Below the pieces are notes generated by a model. That model made no database searches. It worked only from the letters and a program-made list of their open reading frames with translations, and was not told where the DNA came from. A stretch of DNA of 64,000 nt from contig NZ_NCXM01000007.1 of NCBI RefSeq assembly GCF_002104765.1, forward strand, positions 155,600 through 219,599. Direction: 5' to 3'. Shown here piece after piece: positions 48,078 through 61,370 of the stretch. The DNA comes from Mycolicibacterium vulneris. GTDB taxonomy: Bacteria; Actinomycetota; Actinomycetes; Mycobacteriales; Mycobacteriaceae. The stretch's first letter is position 1. Each line of letters opens with the position of its first letter. The translations under genes and the position numbers were made by a program.

Positions 48078-49187
48078 CTAGGCCAAAACGGCGAGCTCCT
48101 TGGGGAACTTGGTCAGCAATTCCGGTGGCTTGCCAAGGGTTTCGTCAGGCACCACCAGCGTGTCCTCGATGCGCACCCCGCCGCGGCCGGGCAGGTAGAC
48201 GCCGGGTTCCACGGTCACCACGGATTCGGCCAGCAACGTGCCGGTGGATGTGGCGCCGATGCCCGGCGCTTCGTGGATCTCCAGGCCCACGCCGTGGCCC
48301 AGGCTGTGGCTGAACTGCTCGCCATAGCCCGCTTCGGCGATCACCCGGCGGGCCGCCGCGTCCACCTCGCGCAGGTCGGCACCCGCGTGCAGCGCCTCGC
48401 GGCCGGCCCGCTGGGAGTCGGCGACCAACTGGTAGATCTCCAGCTGCCAGTCGGCGGCCTTTCCGAGCACGAAGGTGCGGGTCATGTCGGAGTGGTAGCC
48501 GCCGACCAGCGCACCGAAGTCGATCTTGACGAAATCGCCGCTGGCCAACACCGCGTCGGTGGGGCGGTGATGCGGGATCGCCGAATTCGGGCCCGCGGCC
48601 ACGATGGTGTCGAACGAGATCGCGTCGGCGCCGTGGTCGAGCATCAGGGCCTCCAGCTCGCGGCTGACCTCGCGTTCGGTCCGGCCGGGCCGCAGGCCAC
48701 CGCGCGCCACCAGATCGGTCAGCGCCGCGTCGGCCGCCTCGCACGCCAGCCGCAGCAGCGCGACCTCGCCGGCGTCCTTCACCTCGCGCAACGCCTCGAC
48801 GGTTCCGGCGGCCTTGACCAGCTCGGTGGCCGCCTTGCGCTCGTCAAGCTCGCGGGTCAGCGCGTCGAATCCGTCGACGGTCACCACGTTGCTCTCGAAG
48901 CCCAGCTTCTGCGCGCCGGCCTCGGCGGCGTGCGCGGCCAGGTGCCGTCCCAGCGCCCGCTCGATGGCGACGTCGAGGTCCGGCGCCTGCTCGGCGGCCT
49001 GGGTCCGGTACCGCCCATCGGTGGCCAGCACGGGGCCGCGATCGTCGGCGAACACCAGCAACGCGCCGTTGGATCCGGTAAAACCGGAGAGGTAACGGAC
49101 GTTCACCAAGTCCGTGACCAGCAGCGCATCCAATCCGCTGGCCTCAAGTCGCGCTCTGAGCCTGTCCCGACGCTGTGAATGTGTCAC
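48078..49187 (-). CDS. pepQ: Xaa-Pro aminopeptidase/dipeptidase PepQ
   Basis: Cytoplasmic metallopeptidase of the M24B family that cleaves X-Pro bonds. 369 residues: N-terminal creatinase-like domain (about 1-130) and C-terminal pita-bread fold. Metal ligands: Asp in VKIDFGALVGGYHSDMTR, His in HSLGHGVGLEIHE, Glu in VTVEPGVYLPG and RGGVRIEDT. Start GTG 49187 with a -10 box 8 nt upstream. Divergent from the B-4DMT gene with only 33 bp between. Confidence 0.93.
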   Translation of the reverse strand: MTHSQRRDRLRARLEASGLDALLVTDLVNVRYLSGFTGSNGALLVFADDRGPVLATDGRYRTQAAEQAPDLDVAIERALGRHLAAHAAEAGAQKLGFESNVVTVDGFDALTRELDERKAATELVKAAGTVEALREVKDAGEVALLRLACEAADAALTDLVARGGLRPGRTEREVSRELEALMLDHGADAISFDTIVAAGPNSAIPHHRPTDAVLASGDFVKIDFGALVGGYHSDMTRTFVLGKAADWQLEIYQLVADSQRAGREALHAGADLREVDAAARRVIAEAGYGEQFSHSLGHGVGLEIHEAPGIGATSTGTLLAESVVTVEPGVYLPGRGGVRIEDTLVVPDETLGKPPELLTKFPKELAVLA

Positions 49188-49195
49188 AGGTCTTG

Positions 49196-49201
49196 ACGGT
49201 A
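49196..49201 (-). promoter_or_regulatory. -10 box for pepQ
   Basis: Minus-strand TACCGT, 8 nt from the GTG start at 49187, probably leaderless or nearly so. Confidence 0.45.
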
Positions 49202-49206
49202 CTCGC

Positions 49207-49212
49207 TACGCT
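49207..49212 (+). promoter_or_regulatory. -10 box for the B-4DMT gene
   Basis: TACGCT, 8 nt from the ATG at 49221. It is only 5 bp from the opposing pepQ -10 box. Confidence 0.45.
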
Positions 49213-49220
49213 TTTGGGCC

Positions 49221-49949
49221 ATGAGTAACTGGATGTTGCGCGGATTGGTCTACGCCGCGGCGATGGTCGTCGTCCGATTGTTCCAAGGTGCACTGATCAA
49301 CGCGTGGCAGACGCAGGCCGGGCTGATCAGTGCGGCGCTGCTGATTCTGTTCATCATCGGCGTGGCCGTATGGGGGGTTCTCGACGGCCGGGCCGACGCC
49401 CGCGCCAACCGGGACCCCGATCGCCGCGGCGACCTGGCGATGACCTGGCTGCTGGCCGGCCTGGTGGCCGGTGTGCTCAGTGGTGCCGTTACCTGGCTGC
49501 TCGCGCTCTTCTACAAGGGCCTGTACACCGGCGGGTTGCTCAACGAGCTGACGACGTTTGCGGCCTTCACCGCGCTGTGCGTCTTCCTGCCCGGAATCAT
49601 CGGCGTGACCATTGGGCGCTGGCGGGTGGACCGGCAGTTCGAGAAGACTCCGGAGAAACACCACGGCCTTGACGAAAAACGAGAGCGGGACGGTGACACC
49701 GACGTGTTCTCCGCGGTGCGCGCCGACGACGCGCCCACCGGCGAGATTCCCACGCAGTCGTCCGGAGCCCACACCGAGGCGCGGACCGCGTCGGTCGCCA
49801 CGGCCGAGCGCGAGGCGGCCACCGACAAGGTAGCCACCACCGAATCACCTACCGAAACGATTCAGCACACCGAGGACGACCCGAAGACCGAGGTGATCCG
49901 CACCGGCGACGAGCACACCAAGCCGGGCACCGAACACGACAAGGGCTAG
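49221..49949 (+). CDS. B-4DMT family membrane protein (Rv2536-like)
   Basis: 242 residues. Four transmembrane helices in the first ~135 residues ([79 protein letters not shown]). A long acidic Thr/Glu-rich disordered tail follows (about 145-242). The B-4DMT group is predicted to be a transporter; the substrate is unknown. ATG 49221. The gene ends against aroD (stops share 4 bp). Confidence 0.85.
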   Translation: MSNWMLRGLVYAAAMVVVRLFQGALINAWQTQAGLISAALLILFIIGVAVWGVLDGRADARANRDPDRRGDLAMTWLLAGLVAGVLSGAVTWLLALFYKGLYTGGLLNELTTFAAFTALCVFLPGIIGVTIGRWRVDRQFEKTPEKHHGLDEKRERDGDTDVFSAVRADDAPTGEIPTQSSGAHTEARTASVATAEREAATDKVATTESPTETIQHTEDDPKTEVIRTGDEHTKPGTEHDKG

Positions 49950-50392
49950 CTGTTGGCGCCGGGCTCCCCGGCCAGATAGCGCAGGGCGAGCAGATAGCCC
50001 TGCACCCCCAGCCCGACGATCACTCCGGTCGCGACCGGGCTGAGGTAGGAGTGTCGCCGGAACTCTTCGCGCGCATGGACATTGGAGATGTGCACCTCGA
50101 TCAGGGGCGCACTCAACTCCGCGCACGCGTCGCGCAGCGCCACCGACGTGTGGGTGAGTCCGCCGGCGTTGAGGATCACCGACTCGCCCGCGTCGGCGGC
50201 CGCATGGATCCAGTCCAGCAGTTCGGCTTCGCTATCGCTTTGCCGCACAACGGCTTTGAGGCCGAGCGTGTCGGCTTCCCGCTCGATGAGCGCCGCCAGT
50301 TGATCATGCGTCGTGTCGCCGTACACGTCCGGCTCGCGCCGACCCAGCCGGCCCAGGTTCGGGCCGTTGATGACGTTCACGACGGTGGTCAT
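49946..50392 (-). CDS. aroD: 3-Dehydroquinate dehydratase, type II
   Basis: Third step of the shikimate pathway. 148 residues, dodecameric type II enzyme. [17 protein letters not shown] carries the catalytic Tyr and Arg loop; [17 protein letters not shown] and [16 protein letters not shown] (catalytic His) complete the site. ATG 50392 lies after a MIRU that separates it from aroB; before insertion the genes probably overlapped as ATGA. Confidence 0.96.
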   Translation of the reverse strand: MTTVVNVINGPNLGRLGRREPDVYGDTTHDQLAALIEREADTLGLKAVVRQSDSEAELLDWIHAAADAGESVILNAGGLTHTSVALRDACAELSAPLIEVHISNVHAREEFRRHSYLSPVATGVIVGLGVQGYLLALRYLAGEPGANS

Positions 50393-53262
<2,870 letters not shown>

Positions 53263-53342
53263 GGGTCCCATCTTCCCATGTCGACTTCCGAAAAGCCGAT
53301 TCGCGCAGCCCGCGGCGGTAGTAGGTCCGGGCGCGGCGCCGG

Positions 53343-53647
53343 TCAGAAGAAACTGCTCGCGGGCGGCTCCGCGCGGTTGACGGCGACATCGCCGAGCACC
53401 GCGCCTTGTACACGGTCGGGTTGTGCGAGAACAGCGTCCGCGGGTTGCGCCAGTGCCGGTCCAACAGCGCCGACGCCTGCACGGCCGACGCGCCGCCGAC
53501 GTCGAAGACGCGCGACGCGGCCCGCAGCGCCGGCTCCTGGATCGCGACCTTGACCCGCGCGGCCGCGATCGACGACCGGGTTTCCGGCCCGGGATCAATC
53601 CCGGTGCCGCGCGGCGCCTGCAGCGCTGGGGCGAGCTCGGCCGCCAA
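53343..53647 (-). pseudogene. Remnant of a DszC/SfnB-like flavin monooxygenase (C-terminus, frameshifted)
   Basis: The minus strand encodes [14 protein letters not shown], then [20 protein letters not shown] and [17 protein letters not shown], the C-terminal end of the acyl-CoA-dehydrogenase-like FMNH2 monooxygenases DszC/SfnB. After YKAR the frame shifts by one lost base (near 53400) and resumes [18 protein letters not shown] with a stop at 53345. An in-frame stop lies just before the fragment, so about two-thirds of the gene is missing. It stands beside an intact SsuD-like gene, hinting at a former sulfur-scavenging cluster. Confidence 0.75.
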
Positions 53648-53864
53648 CGATCATGGAGTCAAAGCCTTTCTGGGCGAATCGATGTCGTGCGCACGACGGC
53701 CAGCCGGAAAGGCTGTCAGAAGCGGACGCCGGCGGCAACGGTTTGCTGCGTCCTGAATTTTTCGCCGTGGGTGGACATTCATCCGTGCTGATTCTTGCGG
53801 TGACCACGAGATATGCCGCGAAGCCGGGCCACGCCACCGCGGTCATGTGCCACCATGTTGCCTG

Positions 53865-54938
53865 GTGGGTCAATTTCTCTGGTACATACCGAATACCGTC
53901 GAGCCCGGCCATCGAGGCGACGACACCGTCGACGGCTGGGGAAGCTTGGACTATTCGGTCGACCTGGCGCTGCGCGCCGAGCAACACGGCTGGGAAGGCG
54001 CGCTGATCGGCACCGGCTGGGGGCGGCCGGACACTTTCACCGTTGCGACCGCCATCGCCGCGCGCACCACCAACTTCGCCCCGCTGGTGGCGGTCCGCCC
54101 CGGTTATTGGCATCCGGCGCATTTCGCCAGTGCGGCGGCAACCCTGGATCGACTCAACGACGGCCGGCTGCTGATCAACGTCGTCAGCGGTGCCGATGAT
54201 CTGGCCGCATACGGCGACGCCGAGGTCGACATGGGCCGCCGCTACGACCGCACCCGCGAATTCATCCGGCTGGTTCGCCGCTTGTGGAGCGAGGACGACG
54301 TCACCTTCCGCGGCGAGTTTTTCGGTGTCGAACACTCGACGTTGCAGCCGCGCCCCCTCGGTGCGGCCGACGGCCGGTACCCGAAGCTCTATTTCGGCGG
54401 AGCATCCGCGGCCGCCGAGCAGGTCGCCGCGACCGACGCCGACGTCCAACTGTTCTGGGGCGAGTCACTGGACGGAATCGCCGAGCGCATCGACAGGCTG
54501 AAGTCGTTGTCCGACAAGCTCGGTCGTGAACACGCGCCGCTGGAATTCGGCCTGCGGGTGACGACGCTGGTGCGCGACACGTCCGAGCAGGCCTGGCGCG
54601 ACGCCGAGGCGAAGGTCGCCAAGCTGGCCGGCACGCCGACCATGCTGCTGTTGCACGACCCGGCCGGGTCCGAGGGTCAGCGGCGGCTCAACGACCTTGC
54701 CGGGCGCGGCGAGGTGGTCGATTTCTGCCTGTATACAACGCCGAGCAAGTACGGCGGGGAGGGCGCCGGCACGACCTGGCTGGTCGGCTCGGCCGTCGAG
54801 GTCGCCGACGCGCTGCGTAAATACGCCGACCTCGGGGTCAGCCATTTCGTGCTGTCGGACACCCCGTACAAGTCGGAGACGGTCAGGCTCGGCGACCAGT
54901 TGCTGCCACTGCTGCGCCCCACCGCCGTGCCGAACTGA
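53865..54938 (+). CDS. SsuD-like FMNH2-dependent monooxygenase (luciferase family)
   Basis: 357-residue LLM-class flavin-dependent oxidoreductase similar along its length to alkanesulfonate monooxygenase SsuD. SsuD uses FMNH2 from a partner reductase to release sulfite from sulfonates. Motifs: GQFLWYIPNTV (compare MFWFLPT in E. coli), AATLDRLNDGRLLINVVSG, YPKLYFGGASAAAEQVAATD, LFWGESLDGIAERID. GTG 53865 gives the SsuD-like N-terminus; GTG 53847 would add six residues. No reductase or transporter is adjacent; the SsuABC-like transporter lies 15 kb away. Confidence 0.87.
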   Translation: MGQFLWYIPNTVEPGHRGDDTVDGWGSLDYSVDLALRAEQHGWEGALIGTGWGRPDTFTVATAIAARTTNFAPLVAVRPGYWHPAHFASAAATLDRLNDGRLLINVVSGADDLAAYGDAEVDMGRRYDRTREFIRLVRRLWSEDDVTFRGEFFGVEHSTLQPRPLGAADGRYPKLYFGGASAAAEQVAATDADVQLFWGESLDGIAERIDRLKSLSDKLGREHAPLEFGLRVTTLVRDTSEQAWRDAEAKVAKLAGTPTMLLLHDPAGSEGQRRLNDLAGRGEVVDFCLYTTPSKYGGEGAGTTWLVGSAVEVADALRKYADLGVSHFVLSDTPYKSETVRLGDQLLPLLRPTAVPN

Positions 54939-54943
54939 GGCCG

Positions 54944-55381
54944 TCAGAGCAGCGTCAGCCCCACGCCCGCCGCGCTGGCCAGACACATCGACGGCCCGTG
55001 CGGCACCGGGGCCGTGCCGTCGGCACCGCCGCGAAGCCGGGCGACCGCCCCGAGCGCCGCGGTCAGCAGCGGCGCACCGAGCGCCGCGAGAAACCACACG
55101 CCGACGCCGAAGCACCCGGTCAGGGCGCCGAGACCGAGGGCCAGCTTGACGTCACCGGCGCCCATCCCGCCTGGCGCCGCGCAGTGCACCGCCAGGTAGA
55201 TCGCGGTCAGGGCCAAGGCTCCGGCCAGCGCCGCGGGCCCGCGTCCGGCCAGCGTCGCGACCGCCAGGACCGCCGCGGCCCCGGTCAGCGTCAGCGCGTT
55301 GGGCAGGCGGCGTTCGCGAATGTCGTAGCAACTCAACGCCGCCAACCAGGCCAGCACCAGGCACGCGACCGCAATCCGCAT
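54944..55381 (-). CDS. Prepilin peptidase, A24 family
   Basis: 145-residue membrane aspartic peptidase core without the N-terminal methylase domain of long prepilin peptidases. Catalytic Asp residues in SCYDIRERRLPN and GGMGAGDVKLALGLG. About five helices. Such short enzymes process type IV pilin-like precursors; no pilin gene is nearby. Counterpart of Rv2551c, from memory. It follows aroE by 10 bp. Confidence 0.9.
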   Translation of the reverse strand: MRIAVACLVLAWLAALSCYDIRERRLPNALTLTGAAAVLAVATLAGRGPAALAGALALTAIYLAVHCAAPGGMGAGDVKLALGLGALTGCFGVGVWFLAALGAPLLTAALGAVARLRGGADGTAPVPHGPSMCLASAAGVGLTLL

Positions 55382-55391
55382 GCGCGGCAGG

Positions 55392-56222
55392 CTATTCCGG
55401 CGCGGCCACCGCGCAAGTCATGGCCTCGCGGGGTGCGGGCCGCCCGGTGAACTGTTCCACCTGCGCGAAAGCCTGGTGCAGCAGCATCTGCAGGCCGCTG
55501 ACCACCCGCCCGCCGGCGGCGCTCACCGCGGCGGCCAGCGGCGTGGGCCATGGGTCGTAGACGGCGTCCAGCAGCACACCGATGCTTGCGAAGGTGCCGG
55601 CGTAGCGTTCGGCCACGTCCGCCGGGATGGTGCTGACCAGCACCTCGGCGCCCGCCACCTCATCGGCCAGCCCGTCGCCGTCCAGGTCGCAGAACCGGGT
55701 CGGCACGCCCAGCTCGTTGCCCAGGTCCACCAGCCGGGCCGCCTTGTCGGGATTGCGGGCCACCACGGTGATGCCGGCGACACCCAGCTGGGCCAGGCCG
55801 GCGACGGCGGCCGGCGCGGTGCCGCCCGATCCACAGACGAGCGCCCATCCCGAGGCGCAGCCGAGCGCGCCGGCGACCCCGTCGATGTCGGTGTTGTCGG
55901 CCCGCCAGCCCGCGGGCGTGCGCACCAGGGTGTTGGCCGATCCCACCCGCTGCGCCCGGTCGGTGCGCTCGTCGGCGAATCGCAGGGCGGCGAACTTGCC
56001 GGGCATGGTCACCGACACCCCGACCCACTCGGGGCCGAGGCCGCCGACCACGCCGGGCAGCTGGTCTGCGTCGCATTCGATGCGCTCGTACGTCCAGTCG
56101 GCCAGGCCAAGCGCGCGATAGGCGGCCAGGTGCAATTGCGGGGACTTGGAGTGGGCGATTGGCTTGCCGAGCACGGCAGCCTTGCGGGGGCCCGCGCTAG
56201 CGGGGCGTGCTGTCGAGGACAC
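55392..56222 (-). CDS. aroE: Shikimate dehydrogenase
   Basis: Reduces 3-dehydroshikimate with NADPH. 276 residues. Shikimate-binding GKPIAHSKSPQLHLAAYRAL, catalytic Lys in TMPGKFAAL, catalytic Asp in NTDIDGVAGAL, NADP motif CGSGGTAPAAV, and GLQMLLHQAFAQVEQFTG at the C-terminus. GTG 56222 is the best start, giving a 26-bp overlap with mltG; the frame runs to 56324 inside mltG. Confidence 0.93.
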   Translation of the reverse strand: MSSTARPASAGPRKAAVLGKPIAHSKSPQLHLAAYRALGLADWTYERIECDADQLPGVVGGLGPEWVGVSVTMPGKFAALRFADERTDRAQRVGSANTLVRTPAGWRADNTDIDGVAGALGCASGWALVCGSGGTAPAAVAGLAQLGVAGITVVARNPDKAARLVDLGNELGVPTRFCDLDGDGLADEVAGAEVLVSTIPADVAERYAGTFASIGVLLDAVYDPWPTPLAAAVSAAGGRVVSGLQMLLHQAFAQVEQFTGRPAPREAMTCAVAAPE

Positions 56223-57444
56223 CGTTGCGCTTAGCCAGCTCGATGTTGGCGAGATGTTGTTGATAGTCGCGGGTGAACAGCGTCGTGCCCTGGGCGTCGA
56301 TGGTGACGAAGTACAGCCAGTCACCGGGCTGCGGGTGCTCGGCGGCCTGCAGCGCGTCGGTGCCGGGCGAACAGATCGCGGTGGCCGGCAGGCCCTGCGA
56401 CACGTAGGTGTTCCACGGCGTCTTCTGGGCGCGGTCGGCGTCGCTGGTGGCCACCTCGCGGCGGTCCAGCGGATAGTTGACCGTCGAGTCGAACTCGAGC
56501 GTGTGGTGGGCGTGCAGGCGGTTGTAGATGACCTGCGCGACCTTGGCGAAGTCCTGGGAGTTGGATTCCTGCTGCACCAGCGACGCCACCACCAGGATGT
56601 CGTAGGGCGACAGGCCCATGGCCTGGGCGGTGTCGACCAGCCCGGACTTCACGTACTCCTCGCCGCCGGCGCCGATCAGGGTGGCCAGGATGCTCTCCGG
56701 CGACGCGGACGGATCGACGTTGAACGTGCCCGGCGCGATCAGGCCCTCGATCCGGCGGTGGTCCTTGCCGAGCTCGCCGACGGGTTCGGTGGCCCACGGC
56801 GGCACCGCCAACGCCAAGGCGGAACTGTTGGTCGCGGCCGCGCGCAGGTCCTGCGCCCGGACGCAGCGCGTGTCACCGTCGAGATCCACGCAGGTGGCGC
56901 GCGAGATCAGCGTCAGGATCCCCGGAGTCACCACGTTGGTCTTCATGTCGGTGGTGTCGTCGAGCTGGCGGCCCTCCGGGATGACCAGCCGGCCCACCCG
57001 GCTCTTCGGGTCGGTCAGCCGCGCGACCGCGTTGGCCGCCGGGATCTCGGTGCGCATCCGGTAGAAGCCGGGCTGGATCGAGTTGATGGCGCTGTTGCCG
57101 TGCGCGGCGTTGACGAACGCCCGGACCGTCTTGATGACCTGCTCTTTTTGCAGCGTCTCGCCGATGTTGGTGGTCGAGTCACCGGCCTGCACCTGAATCA
57201 CCAGGTCCCGCTTGCCGCCGCCGCTGTAGTCGTTATCGGGCCCGAACAGCGTGTGCCACAGCTTGCCGCCGACGAAGACCCCCGCCAGCACCACCACGAC
57301 GAGCAGCGCGAGCACGATCTTGCCGACGAACCGCCGCCGACGGCCCCGCTTGGCCTGTTTGCGGGAGACGCGGCTCGGCCGCCGCCCCGACGGCGCACCC
57401 ACGGCCTCCGGCTCGGCCCGTTCCCGCCGTGCGCTGTCAACCAT
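56197..57444 (-). CDS. mltG: Endolytic murein transglycosylase MltG (YceG)
   Basis: Membrane-anchored lytic transglycosylase that cuts nascent glycan strands. 415 residues: basic cytoplasmic head, one transmembrane helix ([20 protein letters not shown]), LysM-like region, then the YceG catalytic domain with the active Glu in [20 protein letters not shown] and [20 protein letters not shown]. The C-terminal [20 protein letters not shown] is a family hallmark. Overlaps ruvX upstream by 8 bp. Confidence 0.93.
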   Translation of the reverse strand: MVDSARRERAEPEAVGAPSGRRPSRVSRKQAKRGRRRRFVGKIVLALLVVVVLAGVFVGGKLWHTLFGPDNDYSGGGKRDLVIQVQAGDSTTNIGETLQKEQVIKTVRAFVNAAHGNSAINSIQPGFYRMRTEIPAANAVARLTDPKSRVGRLVIPEGRQLDDTTDMKTNVVTPGILTLISRATCVDLDGDTRCVRAQDLRAAATNSSALALAVPPWATEPVGELGKDHRRIEGLIAPGTFNVDPSASPESILATLIGAGGEEYVKSGLVDTAQAMGLSPYDILVVASLVQQESNSQDFAKVAQVIYNRLHAHHTLEFDSTVNYPLDRREVATSDADRAQKTPWNTYVSQGLPATAICSPGTDALQAAEHPQPGDWLYFVTIDAQGTTLFTRDYQQHLANIELAKRNGVLDSTPR

Positions 57445-57955
57445 CGCTGTGCTCCCCCGCCACCGCCGCGCGGCGCTGATCCAGCCAACTCTGCAGGATC
57501 GCCACCGCCGCCGCCTGGTCGATCACCGCGCGCTGCTCCCTGGCCCGCACCCCGGCCGCGCGCAGCGAACGCTGCGCCGCCACCGTGGTCAGCCGCTCGT
57601 CGGCCAGCCGCACCGGAGTGGGAGGAACTCGGCGGGCCAGCACTTCCGCCAGCGCGTCGGCCACCTCGATCGCGTCGATCGCCGACGGGCCGGTGCGGTC
57701 GGCCAGCGTGCGCGGCAGGCCGACGACCACCTCGACGGCCTCGAGTTCGGCGGCCAGCGCAGCCAGCCGCCGCAGGTGTTTGCCGTTGCGGTCGCGGCGG
57801 ACGGTCTCGACCGGGGTGGCCAGGATGGCGTCGGGGTCGCTGCAGGCCACCCCGATGCGGACGCTGCCCACGTCGATGCCGAGCCGCCGTCCCCGTCCAG
57901 GGTCCTGGTGGGGATCGCCGGGCCGGTCAGGCAAGCGGTGCTGTGCGGAGACCAC
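57437..57955 (-). CDS. ruvX: RuvX/YqgF RNase H-like protein
   Basis: Putative Holliday junction resolvase/pre-16S rRNA nuclease. 172 residues. RNase H-fold acidic motif [45 protein letters not shown] and [15 protein letters not shown]. Start GTG 57955, one base after the alaS stop (TGAGTG). The order alaS-ruvX-mltG-aroE is standard in actinobacteria. Confidence 0.94.
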   Translation of the reverse strand: MVSAQHRLPDRPGDPHQDPGRGRRLGIDVGSVRIGVACSDPDAILATPVETVRRDRNGKHLRRLAALAAELEAVEVVVGLPRTLADRTGPSAIDAIEVADALAEVLARRVPPTPVRLADERLTTVAAQRSLRAAGVRAREQRAVIDQAAAVAILQSWLDQRRAAVAGEHSDG

Positions 57956-60658
57956 TCAATCGACCCGCGTTATCACGGCGATCTCGGAACGTACCGCGCC
58001 GAGCGCTGCGTCGATGCCCGCCGGATCCTTGCCGGAACCCTGCGCCAGGTCGGCCTTGCCGCCCCCGCGGCCGTCGACGCTAGCGGCGAGCTGCTTGACC
58101 AGCTCGTTGGCGCGAAGCCCGAGATCCTGGGCGGCCGGGTTGGCGGCGACCGCATACGGCACCGACCCGCCCTCTCCCTCGGCGATCAGCGCGACCACCG
58201 CGGGATCGCTGCCCAGCTTGCCGCGAATGTCGCCGACCAGGGAGCGCAGATCGGCCGCCGTCATCCCGCCCGACATCCGCTGTGCCACCACCCGGACGTT
58301 ACCGATACGCTCCGCGCCCGCCGCTGCGTTGGTCGCGGCGGCCCGCGCACCGGCCAGCCGGGCGCGTTCGAGTTCCTTCTCCGCCGCCTTGAGCCGCTCC
58401 ACCAGGTTGGCCACCCGGGCGGGCACCTCGTCGGACGGCACCTTCAGCGACGACGCCAGCCCCGCCATCAGCGCGCGTTCCTTGGCCAGGTGCCGGAACG
58501 ACTCGAGCCCGACGTAGGCCTCCACCCGGCGCACCCCGGAACCGACCGAGGATTCGCCCAGAATGGTCACCGGCCCGATCTGCGCCGAGTTGTGCACGTG
58601 CGTCCCGCCGCAGAGCTCCAGCGAGAACGGGCCGCCGATCTCCACCACCCGGACCTCGTCGGGGTAGGCCTCGCCGAACATGGCCATCGCGCCCATCGCC
58701 TTGGCCCTCTCCAACTGCTCGGTGAACGTGTGCACCTCGAAGTCGGCCTGCACGGCCTGGTTGGTCACCTCTTCGACCTGGGTGCGCTGTTCTTCGGACA
58801 GCGGCCCCTGCCAGTTGAAGTCGAACCGCAGGTAGCCCGGCCGGTTCAGCGACCCGGCCTGAACGGCATTGGGTCCCAACACCTGTCGCAGCGCCGCGTG
58901 CACCATATGAGTGCCCGAGTGCCCCTGGGTGGCGCCGCGGCGCCACTGCGGGTCGACGGCCGCGACGACGGTGTCGCCCTCCACGAATTCACCGGACTCG
59001 ACGTTAACCCGGTGCACCCACAGGGTTTTGGCGATCTTCTGCACGTCGGTGACGGCGGCGCGGGCGCTCTGTCCGGCGCCCGTTCCGCTGATGGTCCCCT
59101 CGTCGGCGATCTGGCCGCCGGCCTCGGCGTACAACGGCGTGCGGTCCAGCACCAGCTCGACCCGGTCGGCCCCCTCGGCCCCGTGGGTGACCACCGGAAC
59201 CCGCTTACCGTCCACGAAGATCCCCAGAATCTTTGCCTCGGAAGTCAATTCGTCGAAGCCGGTGAACTGGGTGGGTCCGGCGTCGACCAGCTCCCGGTAG
59301 GCGGTCAGGTCGGCGTGCGCGTGCTTGCGCGCGGCGGCGTCGGCCTTGGCCCGGCGACGCTGCTCGGCCATCAGTTCCCGGAAGCCGATTTCGTCCACGT
59401 GCAGGCCGGCCTCGGACGCCATTTCCAGCGTGAGCTCGATCGGGAACCCGTAGGTGTCGTGCAGCGTGAAGGCATCCGAACCCGAGATCGCTTTCGCGCC
59501 AGAGGCTTTGGTGGTGCCCGCCACCTCGTCGAACAGCTTCGAGCCCGCCGCCAGCGTGCGATTGAACGCGGTCTCCTCGGCGACCGCGATCCGCCGGATC
59601 CGATCGAAGTCGGCGACCAGCTCCGGATACGACGGGCCCATCGCGTCGCGCACGGTGGCCATCAGGTCACCGACGATGGGCCCCTCGATGTCAAGCAGCC
59701 TGGCCGAGCGGATCACCCGACGCAGCAGCCGGCGCAGCACATAGCCGCGGCCGTCGTTGCCGGGCGTGACGCCGTCGCCGATCAGGATGGCCGCGGTGCG
59801 GCTGTGGTCGGCGATCACCCGGTAGCGCACGTCGTCGTCGTGGTTGCCGACGTCATACCCGCGCGGCGCCCGCGCGGCGGCGGTGTCGATGACGGGCCGC
59901 AGCAGGTCGGTCTCGTAGACGTTGTGCACGCCCTGCAGGATGAAGGCGACCCGCTCCACACCCATGCCGGTGTCAATGTTTTTGCGGGGCAACGGCCCCA
60001 GGATCTCGAAGTCGGCCTTACCGGTGCCCTCGCCGCGCTCGTTCTGCATGAACACGAGATTCCAGATCTCGATGTAGCGGTCCTCGTTGGCGATCGGGCC
60101 GCCCTCGACGCCGAACTCCGGCCCGCGGTCGTAGTAGATCTCCGAGGACGGGCCGCACGGGCCCGGGATGCCCATCGACCAGTAGTTGTCCTCCATGCCG
60201 CGGCGCTGGATGCGATCCTCGGGTAGCCCGGCGATCTCCTGCCACAGCTGAACGGCCTCGTCGTCGTCGAAAAAGACCGTCGTCCAGATGCGTTCGGGAT
60301 CCAGGCCGTAACCGCCCTGCTCGACACCGTTGGTCAGCAGCGTCCAGGCCAGCTCGATGGCGCGACGCTTGAAATAGTCGCCGAACGAGAAGTTGCCGGC
60401 CATCTGAAAGAACGTGTTGTGCCGGGTGGTGATACCGACCTCGTCGATATCGGGGGTGCGGATGCACTTCTGGATACTGGTGGCGGTCGAGTATTCGGGG
60501 GTGCGCGCGCCCAGGAAGTAGGGCACGAACTGGACCATGCCCGCGTTGACGAACAGCAGGTTGGGGTCGTCGAGGATCACCGATGCGCTCGGCACCTCGG
60601 TGTGGCCCGCCTTCACGAAATGATCAAGAAACCGCTTCCTGATCTCGTGTGTCTGCAC
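57956..60658 (-). CDS. alaS: Alanyl-tRNA synthetase
   Basis: Charges tRNA-Ala. 900 residues: class II catalytic domain ([43 protein letters not shown]-like [20 protein letters not shown]), tRNA-binding helices, editing domain with zinc motif [13 protein letters not shown] and [13 protein letters not shown], and C-Ala domain with [15 protein letters not shown]. Start GTG 60658. It leads the operon toward ruvX and mltG. Confidence 0.97.
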   Translation of the reverse strand: MQTHEIRKRFLDHFVKAGHTEVPSASVILDDPNLLFVNAGMVQFVPYFLGARTPEYSTATSIQKCIRTPDIDEVGITTRHNTFFQMAGNFSFGDYFKRRAIELAWTLLTNGVEQGGYGLDPERIWTTVFFDDDEAVQLWQEIAGLPEDRIQRRGMEDNYWSMGIPGPCGPSSEIYYDRGPEFGVEGGPIANEDRYIEIWNLVFMQNERGEGTGKADFEILGPLPRKNIDTGMGVERVAFILQGVHNVYETDLLRPVIDTAAARAPRGYDVGNHDDDVRYRVIADHSRTAAILIGDGVTPGNDGRGYVLRRLLRRVIRSARLLDIEGPIVGDLMATVRDAMGPSYPELVADFDRIRRIAVAEETAFNRTLAAGSKLFDEVAGTTKASGAKAISGSDAFTLHDTYGFPIELTLEMASEAGLHVDEIGFRELMAEQRRRAKADAAARKHAHADLTAYRELVDAGPTQFTGFDELTSEAKILGIFVDGKRVPVVTHGAEGADRVELVLDRTPLYAEAGGQIADEGTISGTGAGQSARAAVTDVQKIAKTLWVHRVNVESGEFVEGDTVVAAVDPQWRRGATQGHSGTHMVHAALRQVLGPNAVQAGSLNRPGYLRFDFNWQGPLSEEQRTQVEEVTNQAVQADFEVHTFTEQLERAKAMGAMAMFGEAYPDEVRVVEIGGPFSLELCGGTHVHNSAQIGPVTILGESSVGSGVRRVEAYVGLESFRHLAKERALMAGLASSLKVPSDEVPARVANLVERLKAAEKELERARLAGARAAATNAAAGAERIGNVRVVAQRMSGGMTAADLRSLVGDIRGKLGSDPAVVALIAEGEGGSVPYAVAANPAAQDLGLRANELVKQLAASVDGRGGGKADLAQGSGKDPAGIDAALGAVRSEIAVITRVD

Positions 60659-60788
60659 TTTCGAGTCCGCTTCTTTCCGTTACTTCGACGTCTCATTCCC
60701 AGCCTATTCGCCGGGGCATGGCAAGCCCGTCTCACGACGCATTTCGACCGCTCACAGTACCTGCCCCGGCGCGCCGGGCACCGAGCCG

Positions 60789-61190
60789 CTAACCCTCCAG
60801 AAAGCTCAGCCGGACCGAGCGTTGCGGGTTGTCCCGGTTCAGGTCGACCAGGACGATGCTCTGCCACGTCCCCAGCATCGGCTCACCGGCCGACACCGGA
60901 ACCGTCACCGACGGCGCGACGAGCGCCGGCATCACGTGGTCGGCGCCGTGGCCCGCGGAGCCGTGCGAATGCCGGTAGCGATCGTCGCGCGGCAACAGCC
61001 GTTCCAGCGTGTCGACCAGGTCGTCGTCGGAACCGGCGCCCGTCTCGATGATGGCCACCCCCGCGGTGGCGTGCGGGACGAACACGTTGCACAATCCGTC
61101 CCCGCGCGACCAGCAGAACCCGCGCACCGCCTCGGTGAGATCGACGATGCGGCGGCGGGAGGTGTCCACGTCCAGCACATCGGTATGCAC
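60789..61190 (-). CDS. YjbQ/UPF0047 family protein
   Basis: 133-residue beta-sandwich protein (Rv2556c-like). Family members have weak thiamine-phosphate synthase activity; the real role is unclear. Conserved His/Glu of the metal site in FVPHATAGVAIIETG and GHGADHVMPAL, and GTWQSIVLVDLNRDNP. GTG 61190 gives the standard N-terminus (VHTDVLDVDT) and has a -10 box 7 nt upstream; the frame to 61253 is not needed. Confidence 0.9.
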   Translation of the reverse strand: MHTDVLDVDTSRRRIVDLTEAVRGFCWSRGDGLCNVFVPHATAGVAIIETGAGSDDDLVDTLERLLPRDDRYRHSHGSAGHGADHVMPALVAPSVTVPVSAGEPMLGTWQSIVLVDLNRDNPQRSVRLSFLEG

Positions 61191-61197
61191 CCGGCCA

Positions 61198-61203
61198 AGC
61201 CTA
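61198..61203 (-). promoter_or_regulatory. -10 box for leaderless YjbQ gene
   Basis: Minus-strand TAGGCT, 7 nt before the GTG at 61190. Confidence 0.5.
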
Positions 61204-61370
61204 CGGCGCCGGCCTCGCGACCAGCCAATGCATTGTGAGCGCTGCCACAACATCCGGGGGCCTCAGGAGCCTTTCGGCAAAGCATTGCGGCGAGTAACCG
61301 GCAGGAGGAAGGTAGCGGGTGGGACCGGTGGCGCCACCGGGGCGCCGCCCCGACATAGGAGGGGTCGACC

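Noticed and set aside
57251..60226. 991-codon open frame on the plus strand
   Set aside because: Antisense to alaS and mltG; composition typical of third-position GC shadows.
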